NCBI RefSeq assembly: GCF_014646115.1
Contig: NZ_BMMV01000004.1
Location: forward strand, 343,187 to 407,186
DNA from: Streptomyces camponoticapitis
GTDB taxonomy: Bacteria; Actinomycetota; Actinomycetes; Streptomycetales; Streptomycetaceae
Direction of reading: 5' to 3'
DNA length: 64,000 bases
Both the position numbers and the translations under genes were made by a program. The notes under the pieces are model-generated. The model was not told where the DNA came from and did no database searches. It saw only the letters and a list, made by a program, of their open reading frames with translations. This document shows, in pieces, positions 35,175 to 44,322 of this stretch (positions are counted from its first letter, which is position 1; each line of letters begins with the position of its first letter).

Positions 35175-35687
35175 TCAGCTCTCCTGCGTGATCGGCTCGG
35201 GGCGGCCGGGCTGTTCGCCGCCGCGCTTGTCGATGTAGGTCGCGGTCGGCACCATCACCTTGCGGCGGAAGACGCACACGACGGTGCCGTCCTGCTTGTA
35301 GCCCGTGGTCTCGACGTACACGACGCCCCGGTCGTCCTTCGACCGCGACGGTGTCTTCTCCAGGACCCTCGTCTCGCCGTACAGCGTGTCGCCGTGGAAG
35401 GTCGGCGCGATGTGCTTCAGCGACTCGACCTCCAGATTGGCGATGGCCTTGCCGGAGACGTCGGGGACCGACATGCCGAGCAGCAGCGAGTAGATGTAGT
35501 TCCCCACCACGACGTTCTTGCCGAAGTCGGTCGTCTTCTGGGCGTAGTTGCTGTCGAGATGGAGCGGGTGGTGGTTCATCGTGAGCAGACAGAACAGATG
35601 GTCGTCGTACTCGGTGACGGTCTTTCCCGGCCAGTGCTTGTAGACGGCGCCGACCTCGAACTCCTCAAACGTGCGCCCGAATCGCAT
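35175..35687 (-). CDS. MaoC-family hydratase (probable mesaconyl-CoA hydratase)
   Basis: A 170-residue hot-dog-fold hydratase. The N-terminal half has VTEYDDHLFCLLTMNHHPLHLDSNYA, with the Asp and His of the hydratase-2 motif, and YGETRVLEKTPSRSKDDRGVVYVETTGYKQDG follows. Within the ethylmalonyl-CoA pathway it would hydrate mesaconyl-CoA to beta-methylmalyl-CoA. It starts 3 nt after the lyase gene. Confidence 0.88.
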   Translation of the reverse strand: MRFGRTFEEFEVGAVYKHWPGKTVTEYDDHLFCLLTMNHHPLHLDSNYAQKTTDFGKNVVVGNYIYSLLLGMSVPDVSGKAIANLEVESLKHIAPTFHGDTLYGETRVLEKTPSRSKDDRGVVYVETTGYKQDGTVVCVFRRKVMVPTATYIDKRGGEQPGRPEPITQES

Positions 35688-35690
35688 CTC

Positions 35691-36677
35691 TCACGCCTCC
35701 GGGGCTTCGAACTTCGACGTCCGCCGCAGACCGGCGGCGCGTCCCTTGCCGGAGACGACCAGCGCCATCTTGCGGCTCGCCTCGTCGATCATCTCGTCCC
35801 CGAGCATCGCCGACCCCTTCTTGCCGCCCGCCTCGGACGTCGCGTAGTCGTACGCGTCGAGGATCAGCTCCGCGTGGTCGTAGTCCTCCTGCGACGGCGA
35901 GAAGATCTCGTTCGCGGCGTCGATCTGGCCCGGGTGCAGGACCCACTTGCCGTCGAAGCCCAGCGCGGCGGCCCGGCCCGCGACCTCGCGGAACGCGTCC
36001 ACGTCCCGGATCTGGAGGAACGGCCCGTCGATCGCCTGGAGATCATGGGTACGGGCCGCCATCAGGATCCGCATCAGGATGTAGTGGTAGGCGTCCGCGC
36101 CGTAACCGGGCGGCTGCTGGCCGACCACCAGCGTCTTCATGTTGATCGACGCCATGAAGTCGGCGGGCCCGAACACGATGGTCTCCAGCCGCGGCGACGA
36201 GGCCGCGATCTCGTCGACGTTCACCAGGCCCCTGGCGTTCTCGATCTGTGCCTCGATACCGATACGGCCGACCTCGAAGCCCATCGTCTTCTCGATCTGG
36301 GTGAGCAGCAGATCGAGCGAGACGACCTGCTGCGCGTCCTGGACCTTTGGCAGCATGACGCAGTCCAGATTGTGGCCGGCGCCCTCCACGACCGTGATCA
36401 CGTCACGGTATGTCCAGTGCGTCGTCCAGTCGTTGACGCGTACGACCCGCGTCTTGCCCGTCCAGTCACCCTTGTTGAGCGCGTCGACGACGGTGTGCCG
36501 CGCGCCCTCCTTGGCGAGCGGCGCGCAGGCGTCCTCCAGGTCGAGGAAGACCTGGTCGGCGGGGAGGCCCTGTGCCTTCTCCAGGAAGCGCGGGTTCGAG
36601 CCGGGGACGGCCAGACAGGAGCGCCTGGGCCGCAGCCTGTTGGCGGGCGTGTCCGGCGAATTGGCCGACGTGGTCAT
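35691..36677 (-). CDS. HpcH/CitE-type malyl-CoA lyase
   Basis: Predicted to cleave beta-methylmalyl-CoA into glyoxylate and propionyl-CoA. The 328-residue TIM-barrel protein has RSCLAVPGSNPRFLEKAQGLPADQVFLDLEDACAP with the Mg-binding residues, LDCVMLPKVQDA, IEAQIENARGLVNVDEIA and GKWVLHPGQIDAANEIFSP. Its ATG overlaps the meaA stop by 4 nt. The gene order is that of the ethylmalonyl-CoA cluster of streptomycetes. Confidence 0.9.
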   Translation of the reverse strand: MTTSANSPDTPANRLRPRRSCLAVPGSNPRFLEKAQGLPADQVFLDLEDACAPLAKEGARHTVVDALNKGDWTGKTRVVRVNDWTTHWTYRDVITVVEGAGHNLDCVMLPKVQDAQQVVSLDLLLTQIEKTMGFEVGRIGIEAQIENARGLVNVDEIAASSPRLETIVFGPADFMASINMKTLVVGQQPPGYGADAYHYILMRILMAARTHDLQAIDGPFLQIRDVDAFREVAGRAAALGFDGKWVLHPGQIDAANEIFSPSQEDYDHAELILDAYDYATSEAGGKKGSAMLGDEMIDEASRKMALVVSGKGRAAGLRRTSKFEAPEA

Positions 36678-38737
36678 GGGGAAACCTCCAGGGGGTCCAG
36701 GGGTTCGAGCTTGTTCGCGTGACGGATCTCGTCGACGATACGGCCGATGATCTCGGTGATCCCGAAGTCCTTCGGGGTGAAGACGGCGGCCACTCCGGCG
36801 GCCCGCAGCGCCTCGGCGTCGGCGCTCGGGATGATCCCGCCGACGATCACCGGGATGTCCCCGGCCCCCGCCTCGCGCAGCCGGCCCAGCACGTCGGGCA
36901 CCAGCGCGGCGTGCGAGCCCGACAGGATCGACAGGCCCACGCAGTGCACGTCCTCGGCGACGGCGGCGTTCACGATCTGTTCGGGTGTCAGCCTGATGCC
37001 CTGGTAGACCACCTCGAACCCGGCGTCCCGCGCGCGTACGGCGATCTGCTCGGCCCCGTTGGAGTGGCCGTCCAGCCCCGGCTTGCCCACCAGCAGCCGC
37101 AGCCGCCCCGAGCCGAGTTCCGCGGCCGTACGGGACACCTTCTCCCGTACGGCGGCGAGCGGCGTCCCGGCCTCGGCGGCGACCGCGACCGGCGCGCCGC
37201 TCACCCCGGTCGGCGCCCGGAACTCGCCGAAGACCTCCCGCAGCGCCCAGGCCCACTCGCCGGTCGTCACACCGGCCCGCGCGCACTCCACGGTCGCCGC
37301 CATCAGATTGTCGGTGCCGGCCGCCGTCCGCTTCAGCGCGGCCAGCGACTCGCCCGCCCGCGCCTCGTCCCGGCTGTCCCGCCACTCCCGCAGCGCCGCC
37401 ACGACCCGCGCCTCGTTCGCCGGGTCGACGGTCATGATCGCGGTGTCCAGATCGGCGGTCAGCGGATTGGGCTCGGTGGACTCGAAACAGTTGACGCCGA
37501 CGATCTTCTCCTCGCCCGACTCGATACGCGCCCGGCGCTCGGCGTGCGAGGAGACCAGCCGCGACTTCAGATAGCCGGACTCGACGGCGGCCATCACACC
37601 GCCCATCTCCTCGATCCGGTCCATCTCCGCCAGCGACTCCTCGACGAGGGACGCCACCTTCGCCTCCACGACGTGCGACCCGGCGAAGATGTCGTCGTAC
37701 TCCAACAGATCGCTCTCCAGGGCGAGTACCTGCTGTATCCGCAGCGACCACTGCTGGTCCCACGGCCGGGGCAGCCCCAACGCCTCGTTCCACGCCGGGA
37801 GTTGTACGGCGCGGGCCCGCGCGTCCTTGGAGAGCGTCACGCCCAGCATCTCCAGCACGATGCGCTGGATGTTGTTCTCCGGCTGCGCCTCCGTCAGACC
37901 GAGGGAGTTGACCTGGACGCCGTACCGGAAGCGGCGCTGCCTCTCGTCCGCCACGCCGTACCGTTCGCGGGTGATCCGGTCCCAGATGCGGCCGAAGGCG
38001 CGCATCTTGCACATCTCCTCGACGAACCGCACCCCGGCGTTGACGAAGAACGAGATACGGGCGACGACATCGCCGAACCGCTCCGCCGGCACCTGCCCGC
38101 TGTCGCGCACCGCGTCCAGCACGGCGATCGCCGTCGACATCGCGTACGCGACCTCCTGGACCGGGGTCGCCCCCGCCTCCTGGAGGTGGTAGCTGCAGAT
38201 GTTGATCGGGTTCCAGCGGGGGATGCGCGCCACCGTGTACGTGATCATGTCGGTGGTCAGCCGCAGCGAGGGCACCGGCGGGAAGACATGCGTCCCGCGC
38301 GACAGGTACTCCTTCACGATGTCGTTCTGCGTCGTCCCCTGGAGCAGATCGCTGTCCGCGCCCTGCTCCTCGGCGACCACCTGGTAGAGCGCCAGCAGCC
38401 ACATGGCGGTCGCGTTGATGGTCATCGACGTGTTCATCTTCGCCAGCGGGATGTCCTGGAACAGCCGCCGCATGTCGCCGAGATGGGAGACGGGGACGCC
38501 GACCCGGCCGACCTCGCCCCGCGCCAGGACGTGGTCCGGGTCGTAGCCCGTCTGCGTCGGCAGGTCGAAGGCGACCGAGAGACCGGTCTGGCCCTTGGCC
38601 AGGTTGTTCCGGTACAGCGCGTTGGACGCCTCGGCGGTCGAATGGCCGGCGTACGTCCGCATGAGCCACGGCCGGTCCTTCGGCCGCCTGCCGCCGGCGG
38701 GGCCGGCGGCCGCCCGTTCGGGGTCCGCTTCCGGCAT
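36674..38737 (-). CDS. meaA: MeaA, B12-dependent ethylmalonyl-CoA mutase
   Basis: Rearranges ethylmalonyl-CoA to methylsuccinyl-CoA. The 687-residue protein has the mutase TIM barrel (TGLSVAFDLPTQTGYDPDH, MNTSMTINATAMWLLALYQVVAEEQG, FFVNAGVRFVEEMCKMRAFGRIWD) and a C-terminal cobalamin domain with the base-off motif GLDGHSNGAEQ and VGLSILSGSHAALVP. Single-chain architecture distinguishes it from the two-subunit methylmalonyl-CoA mutase. One nucleotide separates it from ccr, whose product is its substrate. Confidence 0.94.
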   Translation of the reverse strand: MPEADPERAAAGPAGGRRPKDRPWLMRTYAGHSTAEASNALYRNNLAKGQTGLSVAFDLPTQTGYDPDHVLARGEVGRVGVPVSHLGDMRRLFQDIPLAKMNTSMTINATAMWLLALYQVVAEEQGADSDLLQGTTQNDIVKEYLSRGTHVFPPVPSLRLTTDMITYTVARIPRWNPINICSYHLQEAGATPVQEVAYAMSTAIAVLDAVRDSGQVPAERFGDVVARISFFVNAGVRFVEEMCKMRAFGRIWDRITRERYGVADERQRRFRYGVQVNSLGLTEAQPENNIQRIVLEMLGVTLSKDARARAVQLPAWNEALGLPRPWDQQWSLRIQQVLALESDLLEYDDIFAGSHVVEAKVASLVEESLAEMDRIEEMGGVMAAVESGYLKSRLVSSHAERRARIESGEEKIVGVNCFESTEPNPLTADLDTAIMTVDPANEARVVAALREWRDSRDEARAGESLAALKRTAAGTDNLMAATVECARAGVTTGEWAWALREVFGEFRAPTGVSGAPVAVAAEAGTPLAAVREKVSRTAAELGSGRLRLLVGKPGLDGHSNGAEQIAVRARDAGFEVVYQGIRLTPEQIVNAAVAEDVHCVGLSILSGSHAALVPDVLGRLREAGAGDIPVIVGGIIPSADAEALRAAGVAAVFTPKDFGITEIIGRIVDEIRHANKLEPLDPLEVSP

Positions 38738-38738
38738 G

Positions 38739-40076
38739 TCACACGTCCCGGAAGCGGTTGATGGCGTCGATGTGCTTGGCCCGGGTCCCCGGGTCGCTCA
38801 CCCCCAGGCCCTCGCGGGGTGCCAGCGCGAGCACCCCGACCTTGCCCTGATGGCGGTTGCTGTGCACGTCGTAGGCGGCCTGGCCGGTCTCCTCCAGGGG
38901 GTACACCTTCGACAGCGTCGGGTGGATCTTCGCCTTGCCGACGAGCCGGTTGGCCTCCCACGCCTCGCGGTAGTTGGCGAAGTGCGAGCCCACGATCCGC
39001 TTCAGCGACATCCACAGGTAGCGGTTGTCGTACTCGTGGGTGAAGCCGGACGTCGAGGCGCAGGTGACGATCGTGCCGCCCTTGCGGGTGACGTACACGC
39101 TGGCGCCGAAGGTCTCCCGGCCCGGGTGCTCGAAGACGATGTCGACGTCCTCGCCGCCGGTCAGTTCACGGATGCGCTTGCCGAACCGCTTCCACTCGCG
39201 CGGGTTCTGGCGGTGCTCGTCCTGCCAGAAGCGGTACTCCTCGGCCGTCCGGTCGATGATCGCCTCGGCGCCCATGCGCCGGCAGATCTCCGCCTTCTGG
39301 TCGCTGGAGACCACACAGACCGGGTTGGCTCCGCCGGCGAGCGCGAACTGGGTCGCGTACGAGCCGAGTCCGCCGCTCGCCCCCCAGATCAGCACGTTGT
39401 CGCCCTGCTTCATCCCGGCGCCGTTGCGCGACACCAACTGGCGGTACGCGGTGGAGTTGACCAGGCCGGGGGCCGCGGCCTCCTCCCAGCTCAGGTGTGC
39501 GGCCTTCGGCATCAGCTGGTTGGACTTGACGAGCGCGATCTCGGCCAGGCCGCCGAAGTTGGTCTCGAAGCCCCAGATGCGCTGTTCGGGGTCGAGCATC
39601 GTGTCGTTGTGCCCGTCCGAGCTCTCCAGCTCGACGGAGAGACAGTGCGCGACGACCTCGTCTCCCGGGTGCCAGGTGTTGACCCCGGGGCCGGTGCGCA
39701 GCACGACCCCGGCCAGGTCGGACCCGATGACGTGGTACGGCAGGTCGTGACGCCTGGACAGCTCGCTGAGCTTGCCGTAGCGCTCCAGGAAGCCGAAGGT
39801 CGACATCGGCTCGAAGATCGACGTCCAGACGGAGTTGTAATTGACCGAGCTGGCCATGACGGCCACCAGGGCCTCGCCGGGGCCGAGTTCGGGCACCGGC
39901 ACGTCGTCGATGTGGAGAGACTTGCGCGGGTCCTTCTCGCGGGAGTCGACACCGGCGAACATGTCGGTCTCGTCCTTGTGCACGGTCACCGCGCGGTAGG
40001 TCTCGGGCAGGGGCAGTGCGGCGAAGTCGGCGGGCGAGCTGTCCGGCGACATGATGGCGTCCAGGATGTCCTTCAC
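38739..40076 (-). CDS. ccr: Crotonyl-CoA carboxylase/reductase
   Basis: An NADPH-dependent reductive carboxylase that makes ethylmalonyl-CoA from crotonyl-CoA. The 445-residue protein is of the MDR superfamily: SSVNYNSVWTSIFEPMSTF, PYHVIGSDLAGVVLRTG and the Rossmann motif IWGASGGLGSYATQFALAGG, with the CCR-specific insert RFWQDEHRQNPREWKRFGK. The start is GTG at 40076. It is the first gene of the ccr-meaA-lyase-maoC-dehydrogenase operon, preceded by palindromes that suit the adjacent TetR. It also supplies ethylmalonyl-CoA for polyketide assembly. Confidence 0.95.
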   Translation of the reverse strand: MKDILDAIMSPDSSPADFAALPLPETYRAVTVHKDETDMFAGVDSREKDPRKSLHIDDVPVPELGPGEALVAVMASSVNYNSVWTSIFEPMSTFGFLERYGKLSELSRRHDLPYHVIGSDLAGVVLRTGPGVNTWHPGDEVVAHCLSVELESSDGHNDTMLDPEQRIWGFETNFGGLAEIALVKSNQLMPKAAHLSWEEAAAPGLVNSTAYRQLVSRNGAGMKQGDNVLIWGASGGLGSYATQFALAGGANPVCVVSSDQKAEICRRMGAEAIIDRTAEEYRFWQDEHRQNPREWKRFGKRIRELTGGEDVDIVFEHPGRETFGASVYVTRKGGTIVTCASTSGFTHEYDNRYLWMSLKRIVGSHFANYREAWEANRLVGKAKIHPTLSKVYPLEETGQAAYDVHSNRHQGKVGVLALAPREGLGVSDPGTRAKHIDAINRFRDV

Positions 40077-40325
40077 GGTGTGGCCTCCGGCGGAGCGTGT
40101 TGCGGGAACGCTGAACAGGTCCCTGAGGGATGGGACGTGGGGTTGCGCTGTGCGCGTGGGGTGGTGGAGGTGTGCCGTCGGTTCGGCGCGGGGTGGTGCA
40201 CGGCGACGCTGGGTGGGCGTGCGGAATGCCTGTGACGCAGGCGTCCGGGCGCACGGGCCGGGTGGCTCGCGGGGACAGCCGGCGCAGAAGAGATCTCGGT
40301 GCGCCGGCCGCCCGGACACCCATAA

Positions 40326-40365
40326 CGTATGGCACGCCGTGTCATACGACAAGGCACTGCGTGCC
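40326..40365. promoter_or_regulatory. Two tandem palindromes upstream of ccr, candidate TetR operators
   Basis: CGTATGGCAC (40326-40335) and GTGTCATACG (40339-40348) form a 10-bp inverted repeat with one mismatch and a 3-nt centre. GGCAC (40353-40357) and GTGCC (40361-40365) repeat the same core with the same 3-nt centre. They lie about 250 nt upstream of ccr and downstream of tetR. Confidence 0.5.
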
Positions 40366-40425
40366 AAGAATCTGTCTCAGTTGTCATCCGGGTGGCACGC
40401 ATGAGCACCAGCAGTCCACTCTGTG

Positions 40426-40441
40426 AGGTGAAATGTCACCT
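40426..40441. promoter_or_regulatory. Palindrome in the tetR-ccr gap
   Basis: AGGTGA (40426-40431) and TCACCT (40436-40441) form a perfect 6-bp inverted repeat with a 4-nt centre. The core differs from the neighbouring pair, suggesting a second regulator. The remainder of the 40077-40534 gap has no gene. Confidence 0.4.
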
Positions 40442-40534
40442 TAGGTGGCTGTTTGGTGGCGGCGTGGCTCAGTTGAGGCGTGTCACCGCGGGCGTGTCGG
40501 TGGAGGGCCGGCCGGGGCCGGTCACCGACGCGGG

Positions 40535-41356
40535 TCAGGCGTCCTTGAGCGCCTGCTTGATCGTGCGCATGACCTCGTCCAGCGGCGCGTCCGTACGGGC
40601 CACCGCCACCAGGACCTCGCCGCTGGTGCTCACCGTCGCCGCCGGCTGCCGGTCGCCGCCCATGGTCCGGCCCGCGGCGATGCCCGAGCCGAACGTGTCG
40701 CGGACGATCGCGAAGGCGTGGTCCAGCTGCGCCTCCACATCGCCCTGGCCGTCGGCCCGCAGCCAGCGCCGCAGCACATGGTTGTGCGCGGTGACGACGG
40801 CGGACGCGGCAACCTCGGCGAGCAGCGGGTCGTCGTTGCCCTCGGGGTGGTCGTGCTCGTCGAAATGGCCCAGCAGATAGCGGGTGAAGAGCCGCTCGTA
40901 GCGGGCCACCGAGGCGATCTCGGCCTCGCGCAGGGCGGGCACCTCGCGGGTGAGCTGGTAGCGCGCCACGGACAGGGTCGGCGAGGCCGCGTACATTCGC
41001 ATGACTTCCTTGATGCCCCGGCACACCGTGTCGAGCGGATGCTCGTGCGCGGGCGCCGCGTTCAGGACGGCCTCCGCGCGGACGAGGGTGTCGTCGTGGT
41101 CGGGGAAGATCGCCTCTTCCTTGGAACGGAAGTGCCGGAAGAACGTCCGGCGCGCGACCCCGGCCGCCGCGGCGATCTCGTCGACGGTCGTCGCCTCGTA
41201 CCCCTTGGTCGAGAACAACTCCATCGCCGCCGCCGACAGTTCCCGGCGCATCTTCAGCCGCTGGGCCGCCGCGCGGCTGCCCGCCGCGCTCTCCGGCGTG
41301 TCGGACGTCGTGTGCGTACGGGCGGGCCGTCGGGCGGAGTCAGCGGGCTGAGCCAT
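40535..41356 (-). CDS. TetR-family transcriptional regulator
   Basis: A 273-residue regulator. After a disordered basic N-terminus of about 35 residues comes the HTH LSAAAMELFSTKGYEATTVDEIAAAAGVARRTFFRHFRSKEEAIF. The C-terminal ligand domain is longer than usual and ends in a 50-residue tail. It lies between the double hydroxyacyl-CoA dehydrogenase gene and ccr on the same strand, and probably senses an acyl-CoA or controls this cluster through the palindromes in the gap before ccr (inference). Confidence 0.9.
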   Translation of the reverse strand: MAQPADSARRPARTHTTSDTPESAAGSRAAAQRLKMRRELSAAAMELFSTKGYEATTVDEIAAAAGVARRTFFRHFRSKEEAIFPDHDDTLVRAEAVLNAAPAHEHPLDTVCRGIKEVMRMYAASPTLSVARYQLTREVPALREAEIASVARYERLFTRYLLGHFDEHDHPEGNDDPLLAEVAASAVVTAHNHVLRRWLRADGQGDVEAQLDHAFAIVRDTFGSGIAAGRTMGGDRQPAATVSTSGEVLVAVARTDAPLDEVMRTIKQALKDA

Positions 41357-41449
41357 GACCCGAACGTACTGCATCCGCGCAGGACGGCGCGCCTGTGGGG
41401 GCCGCCACCGGGGCCTGCCGCCGGGCCCCGGCCGGGCCTGTCACCGGGC

Positions 41450-43237
41450 CTACCTCCCGGCGGCGTACTCGCGGAAACCCCGGCCCGTCTTACGGCCGAG
41501 ACAGCCCGCCGCGACCAGGTGCTCCAGCAGCGGTGCCGGAGCCAGCCCCGGATCGCGGAACTCGCGGTGCAGGACCTGTTCGATGGCCAGCGAGACATCC
41601 AGACCGACCACGTCCAGCAGCTCGAACGGCCCCATCGGATAGCCGCCGCCGAGCTTCATCGCCGCGTCGATGTCGTCCAGCGTCGCGTAGTGCTCCTGGA
41701 CCATCTTCACCGCGTTGTTCAGATAGGGGAACAGCAGGGCGTTCACGATGAAACCGGCCCGGTCGCCGCAGTCCACCGGATGCCTGCGGATCGTCGCGCA
41801 CACCTCGCGGACCGTCGTGTGGACCTCGTCGGAGGTGAGGACCGTCCGGACCACCTCGACCAGCTTCATCGCGGGGGCCGGGTTGAAGAAGTGCATGCCG
41901 ATGACATCCTGCGGGCGCGTGGTGGCGCGGGCGCAGGCGACGACCGGCAGCGACGACGTCGTGGTGGCCAGCACCGCACCCGGCTTGCAGACCTTGTCGA
42001 GCGCCGCGAACAGCTGCCGCTTGACCTCCAGATCCTCGGTCACCGCCTCCACGGCGAGATCCACCTCGTCGAAGGCGTCCAGCGAACCGGCGGGCGTGAT
42101 GCGCGCCAGCGCGTCGTCGCGCGCCTCTCCGGTCAGCCGCCCCTTCTCGACGGAACGGCCCAGGGACTTGGCCACGCGCGCCTTCGCGGCGTCCGCCTTC
42201 TCCTGGCTGCGGGCCGCGAGCACCACGACGTAACCCGCCTTCGCGAAGACCTCGGCGATCCCGCTCGCCATCGTGCCCGAGCCCGCGACGCCGACCGAGC
42301 GGACGGTCCTCTCGCTCCCGGCGCCGCTCCCGTCGGCCAGTGGGGTCAGCGCGTCGCGTACGACGGTGCCGCTGCCCGGCGCCTCGTACGTGTAGAAGCC
42401 GCGCCCGGCCTTACGGCCGGTGAGCCCGGCCTCGCTGAGCTGCCTGAGCACCGGCGCGGGGGCGTGCAGCCGGTCGCGCGAAGCGGCGTACATGGCCTCC
42501 AGGACCGTGCGTGCCGTGTCGACGCCGATCAGGTCGAGCAGCGCCAGCGGGCCCATCGGCAGCCCGCAGCCGAGCCGCATCGCGGCGTCGATGTCCTCGC
42601 GCGACGCGTACTTGGCCTCGTACATCGCGGCCGCCTGGTTCAGATAGCCGAAGAGCAGCCCGTCCGCGACGAAGCCGGGCCGGTCGCCCACGGCGACGGG
42701 CTCCTTGCCCAGCTCACGCGCCAGCCCGGTGACGGCGGTGACGGCCGTGGGCGCCGTCAGCACCGACGACACGACCTCGACCAGCCTCATCGCGGGGGCC
42801 GGGTTGAAGAAGTGCAGGCCGAGCACGCGCTCGGGGTGCGCGGAGTCGGCGGCGAGCCGGGTCACCGACAGGGCGTTCGTGCCGGTGGCCAGGATGGCGG
42901 TGGGGGAGACGATCCCGTCCAGCGCCCGGAAGACCTGCTGCTTGATCTCGTACGACTCCGGGACGACCTCGATGACGAGATCGGCGTCCGCGGCGGCCCC
43001 GAGATCGGTGAAGGTACGGAAGCGGGCGAGCATCGAGCGCCGCTCCTCCCCGGTGATCCGCCCGCGCTCCACGGCGCGCGCGGTGGACGCTTCGAAGACG
43101 CCGACCGCCTGGGCGGTGGCGCTCTCGTCGATGTCGATGCCGATGACCTCACGGCCGGCGCGGGCGAGGACCCCGGTGATGCCGGTCCCCATCGTGCCGA
43201 GACCGACGACGGCGATGGTGGAGAGAGGGATGTCCAT
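41450..43237 (-). CDS. Tandem-fused 3-hydroxyacyl-CoA dehydrogenase
   Basis: A 595-residue protein made of two complete HAD units. Unit 1 (about 1-290) begins IAVVGLGTMGTGITGVLARAG and unit 2 (about 310-595) begins SVGVAGSGTMASGIAEVFAKAG. Each has the His-containing LHFFNPAPAMRLVEVV or MHFFNPAPAMKLVEVV motif and a C-terminal dimerisation domain (GPLALLDLIG, GPFELLDVVG). It would interconvert acetoacetyl-CoA and 3-hydroxybutyryl-CoA, upstream of crotonyl-CoA in the ethylmalonyl-CoA route. It has no hydratase domain, unlike FadB. The start is ATG at 43237. Confidence 0.92.
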   Translation of the reverse strand: MDIPLSTIAVVGLGTMGTGITGVLARAGREVIGIDIDESATAQAVGVFEASTARAVERGRITGEERRSMLARFRTFTDLGAAADADLVIEVVPESYEIKQQVFRALDGIVSPTAILATGTNALSVTRLAADSAHPERVLGLHFFNPAPAMRLVEVVSSVLTAPTAVTAVTGLARELGKEPVAVGDRPGFVADGLLFGYLNQAAAMYEAKYASREDIDAAMRLGCGLPMGPLALLDLIGVDTARTVLEAMYAASRDRLHAPAPVLRQLSEAGLTGRKAGRGFYTYEAPGSGTVVRDALTPLADGSGAGSERTVRSVGVAGSGTMASGIAEVFAKAGYVVVLAARSQEKADAAKARVAKSLGRSVEKGRLTGEARDDALARITPAGSLDAFDEVDLAVEAVTEDLEVKRQLFAALDKVCKPGAVLATTTSSLPVVACARATTRPQDVIGMHFFNPAPAMKLVEVVRTVLTSDEVHTTVREVCATIRRHPVDCGDRAGFIVNALLFPYLNNAVKMVQEHYATLDDIDAAMKLGGGYPMGPFELLDVVGLDVSLAIEQVLHREFRDPGLAPAPLLEHLVAAGCLGRKTGRGFREYAAGR

Positions 43238-43644
43238 CAGGGGACTCCAGGGGTGAGTGACGACTGAAGAGGGGGGACAGCGCGTGTCGCGTGTCGCTTG
43301 CCGCGCGGGCGTACCGGCGGCGGTCGATGGCAGGGAGGAACGAGAACCGGCGGACCCTGTCCCGGGGTCGCGCCGTGCGGCGGAGGTGAGGACGGCCGTG
43401 GTGAAGACGGCCGCGGTATTGCCGAACCGCGTTGTGCCGAACCGACGGACACTCACGGTGGCTGCGTCACCAGGCCACCGGGAGCCGCGGGGGTTTCCCG
43501 CTCACTTGAGATTAACCGGCGGGTAACGAGCGCGCCAGCCCTGCGCGGATGTGCGGTGCGTCACCGGCGGAAACCGGCCGTTCGCGGCCCCGCCGGTCAC
43601 GGAGAGCACCTCGGCGGACACGGAGCGCGGATACCCTGCCCGGC
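43238..43644. other. Divergent intergenic region
   Basis: No gene is supported. It holds the promoters for the leftward dehydrogenase gene and the rightward HEAT gene, and the 15-bp near-palindrome at 43512-43526. Confidence 0.4.
43512..43526. promoter_or_regulatory. Near-palindrome TTAACCGGCGGGTAA, candidate operator
   Basis: Arms TTAACCG and CGGGTAA flank a central G with one mismatch. The layout resembles operators of TetR-type fatty-acid regulators in actinobacteria (inference), and it sits about 275 nt upstream of the 3-hydroxyacyl-CoA dehydrogenase start. Confidence 0.35.
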
Positions 43645-44322
43645 ATGAGCGAGCTGGAACGGCAGGCAGGACCTGCCAAGACGGCGGGAGCGGCACAGGC
43701 GGCCGGGGTGACCTCACCCCGCGCGTCGGTCACCGCCCGTGCCGCACACGGCATCACCGACGAGGACTTGCGCTCACTCGCCGAGCGGGTACGGGCCGAG
43801 TCCGGCGGCTCGGCCACCTACCGGCGGCTGATCGCCACCGACGACCACGAGGAGCTGGCCGAGGTCCTCATCGCGCCCCAACACCCCCTCTGGGCACGGG
43901 AGATGGCCGCCTTCCGGCTGGGCTGCGCGGGGGACCGGCGGGCGTTCGAGACGCTCGTCCTGCTGCTCAACCACCGCGACCCGGAGCGCTGCGTCTCGGC
44001 CTCCCACGCGCTGGCCCGGCTGGCCGACCCCCGTACCCCGCGCGCCGCCGCCGCGCTCGCGACGAACGTGCTGCGCACCGCGTACGCGCTCCACCCGGTG
44101 CGGCTGCTCACCGAGCTACGGGCACCGGAGTCCGTACCGGCCCTGCTGACCACCCTGGAGAGGCTGCTCGCGCCGGACGAGACGCACTGGCGGGTGGCAC
44201 TGGCGTGCGTCGAGGGGCTGGGGCAGCTGGGCGACAGGCGCGCGCTGCCCCTGCTCCGGGCCGCCCGTGCGCACCCCCGGCTCTCCGGCGCCGCGTCGGA
44301 GGCGCTCAGCCGGCTCGCGTGA
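43645..44322 (+). CDS. HEAT-repeat-like protein
   Basis: A 225-residue alpha-helical protein. After an Ala-rich leader of about 35 residues come repeated helical pairs: LWAREMAAFRLGCAGDRRAFETLVLLLNH, VSASHALARLADPRTPRAAAALATNVL, VALACVEGLGQLGDRRALPLLRAAR. This is the pattern of HEAT/PBS-lyase-like repeats, implying a scaffold role. Homologues are often mis-annotated as adenylosuccinate lyase; no lyase signature is present. The 3' end overlaps the convergent GNAT gene by 17 nt. Confidence 0.78.
   Translation: MSELERQAGPAKTAGAAQAAGVTSPRASVTARAAHGITDEDLRSLAERVRAESGGSATYRRLIATDDHEELAEVLIAPQHPLWAREMAAFRLGCAGDRRAFETLVLLLNHRDPERCVSASHALARLADPRTPRAAAALATNVLRTAYALHPVRLLTELRAPESVPALLTTLERLLAPDETHWRVALACVEGLGQLGDRRALPLLRAARAHPRLSGAASEALSRLA

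Noticed and set aside
43645..44322. Adenylosuccinate lyase, a common label for relatives
   Set aside because: No lyase signature; helical HEAT-like repeats account for the sequence.
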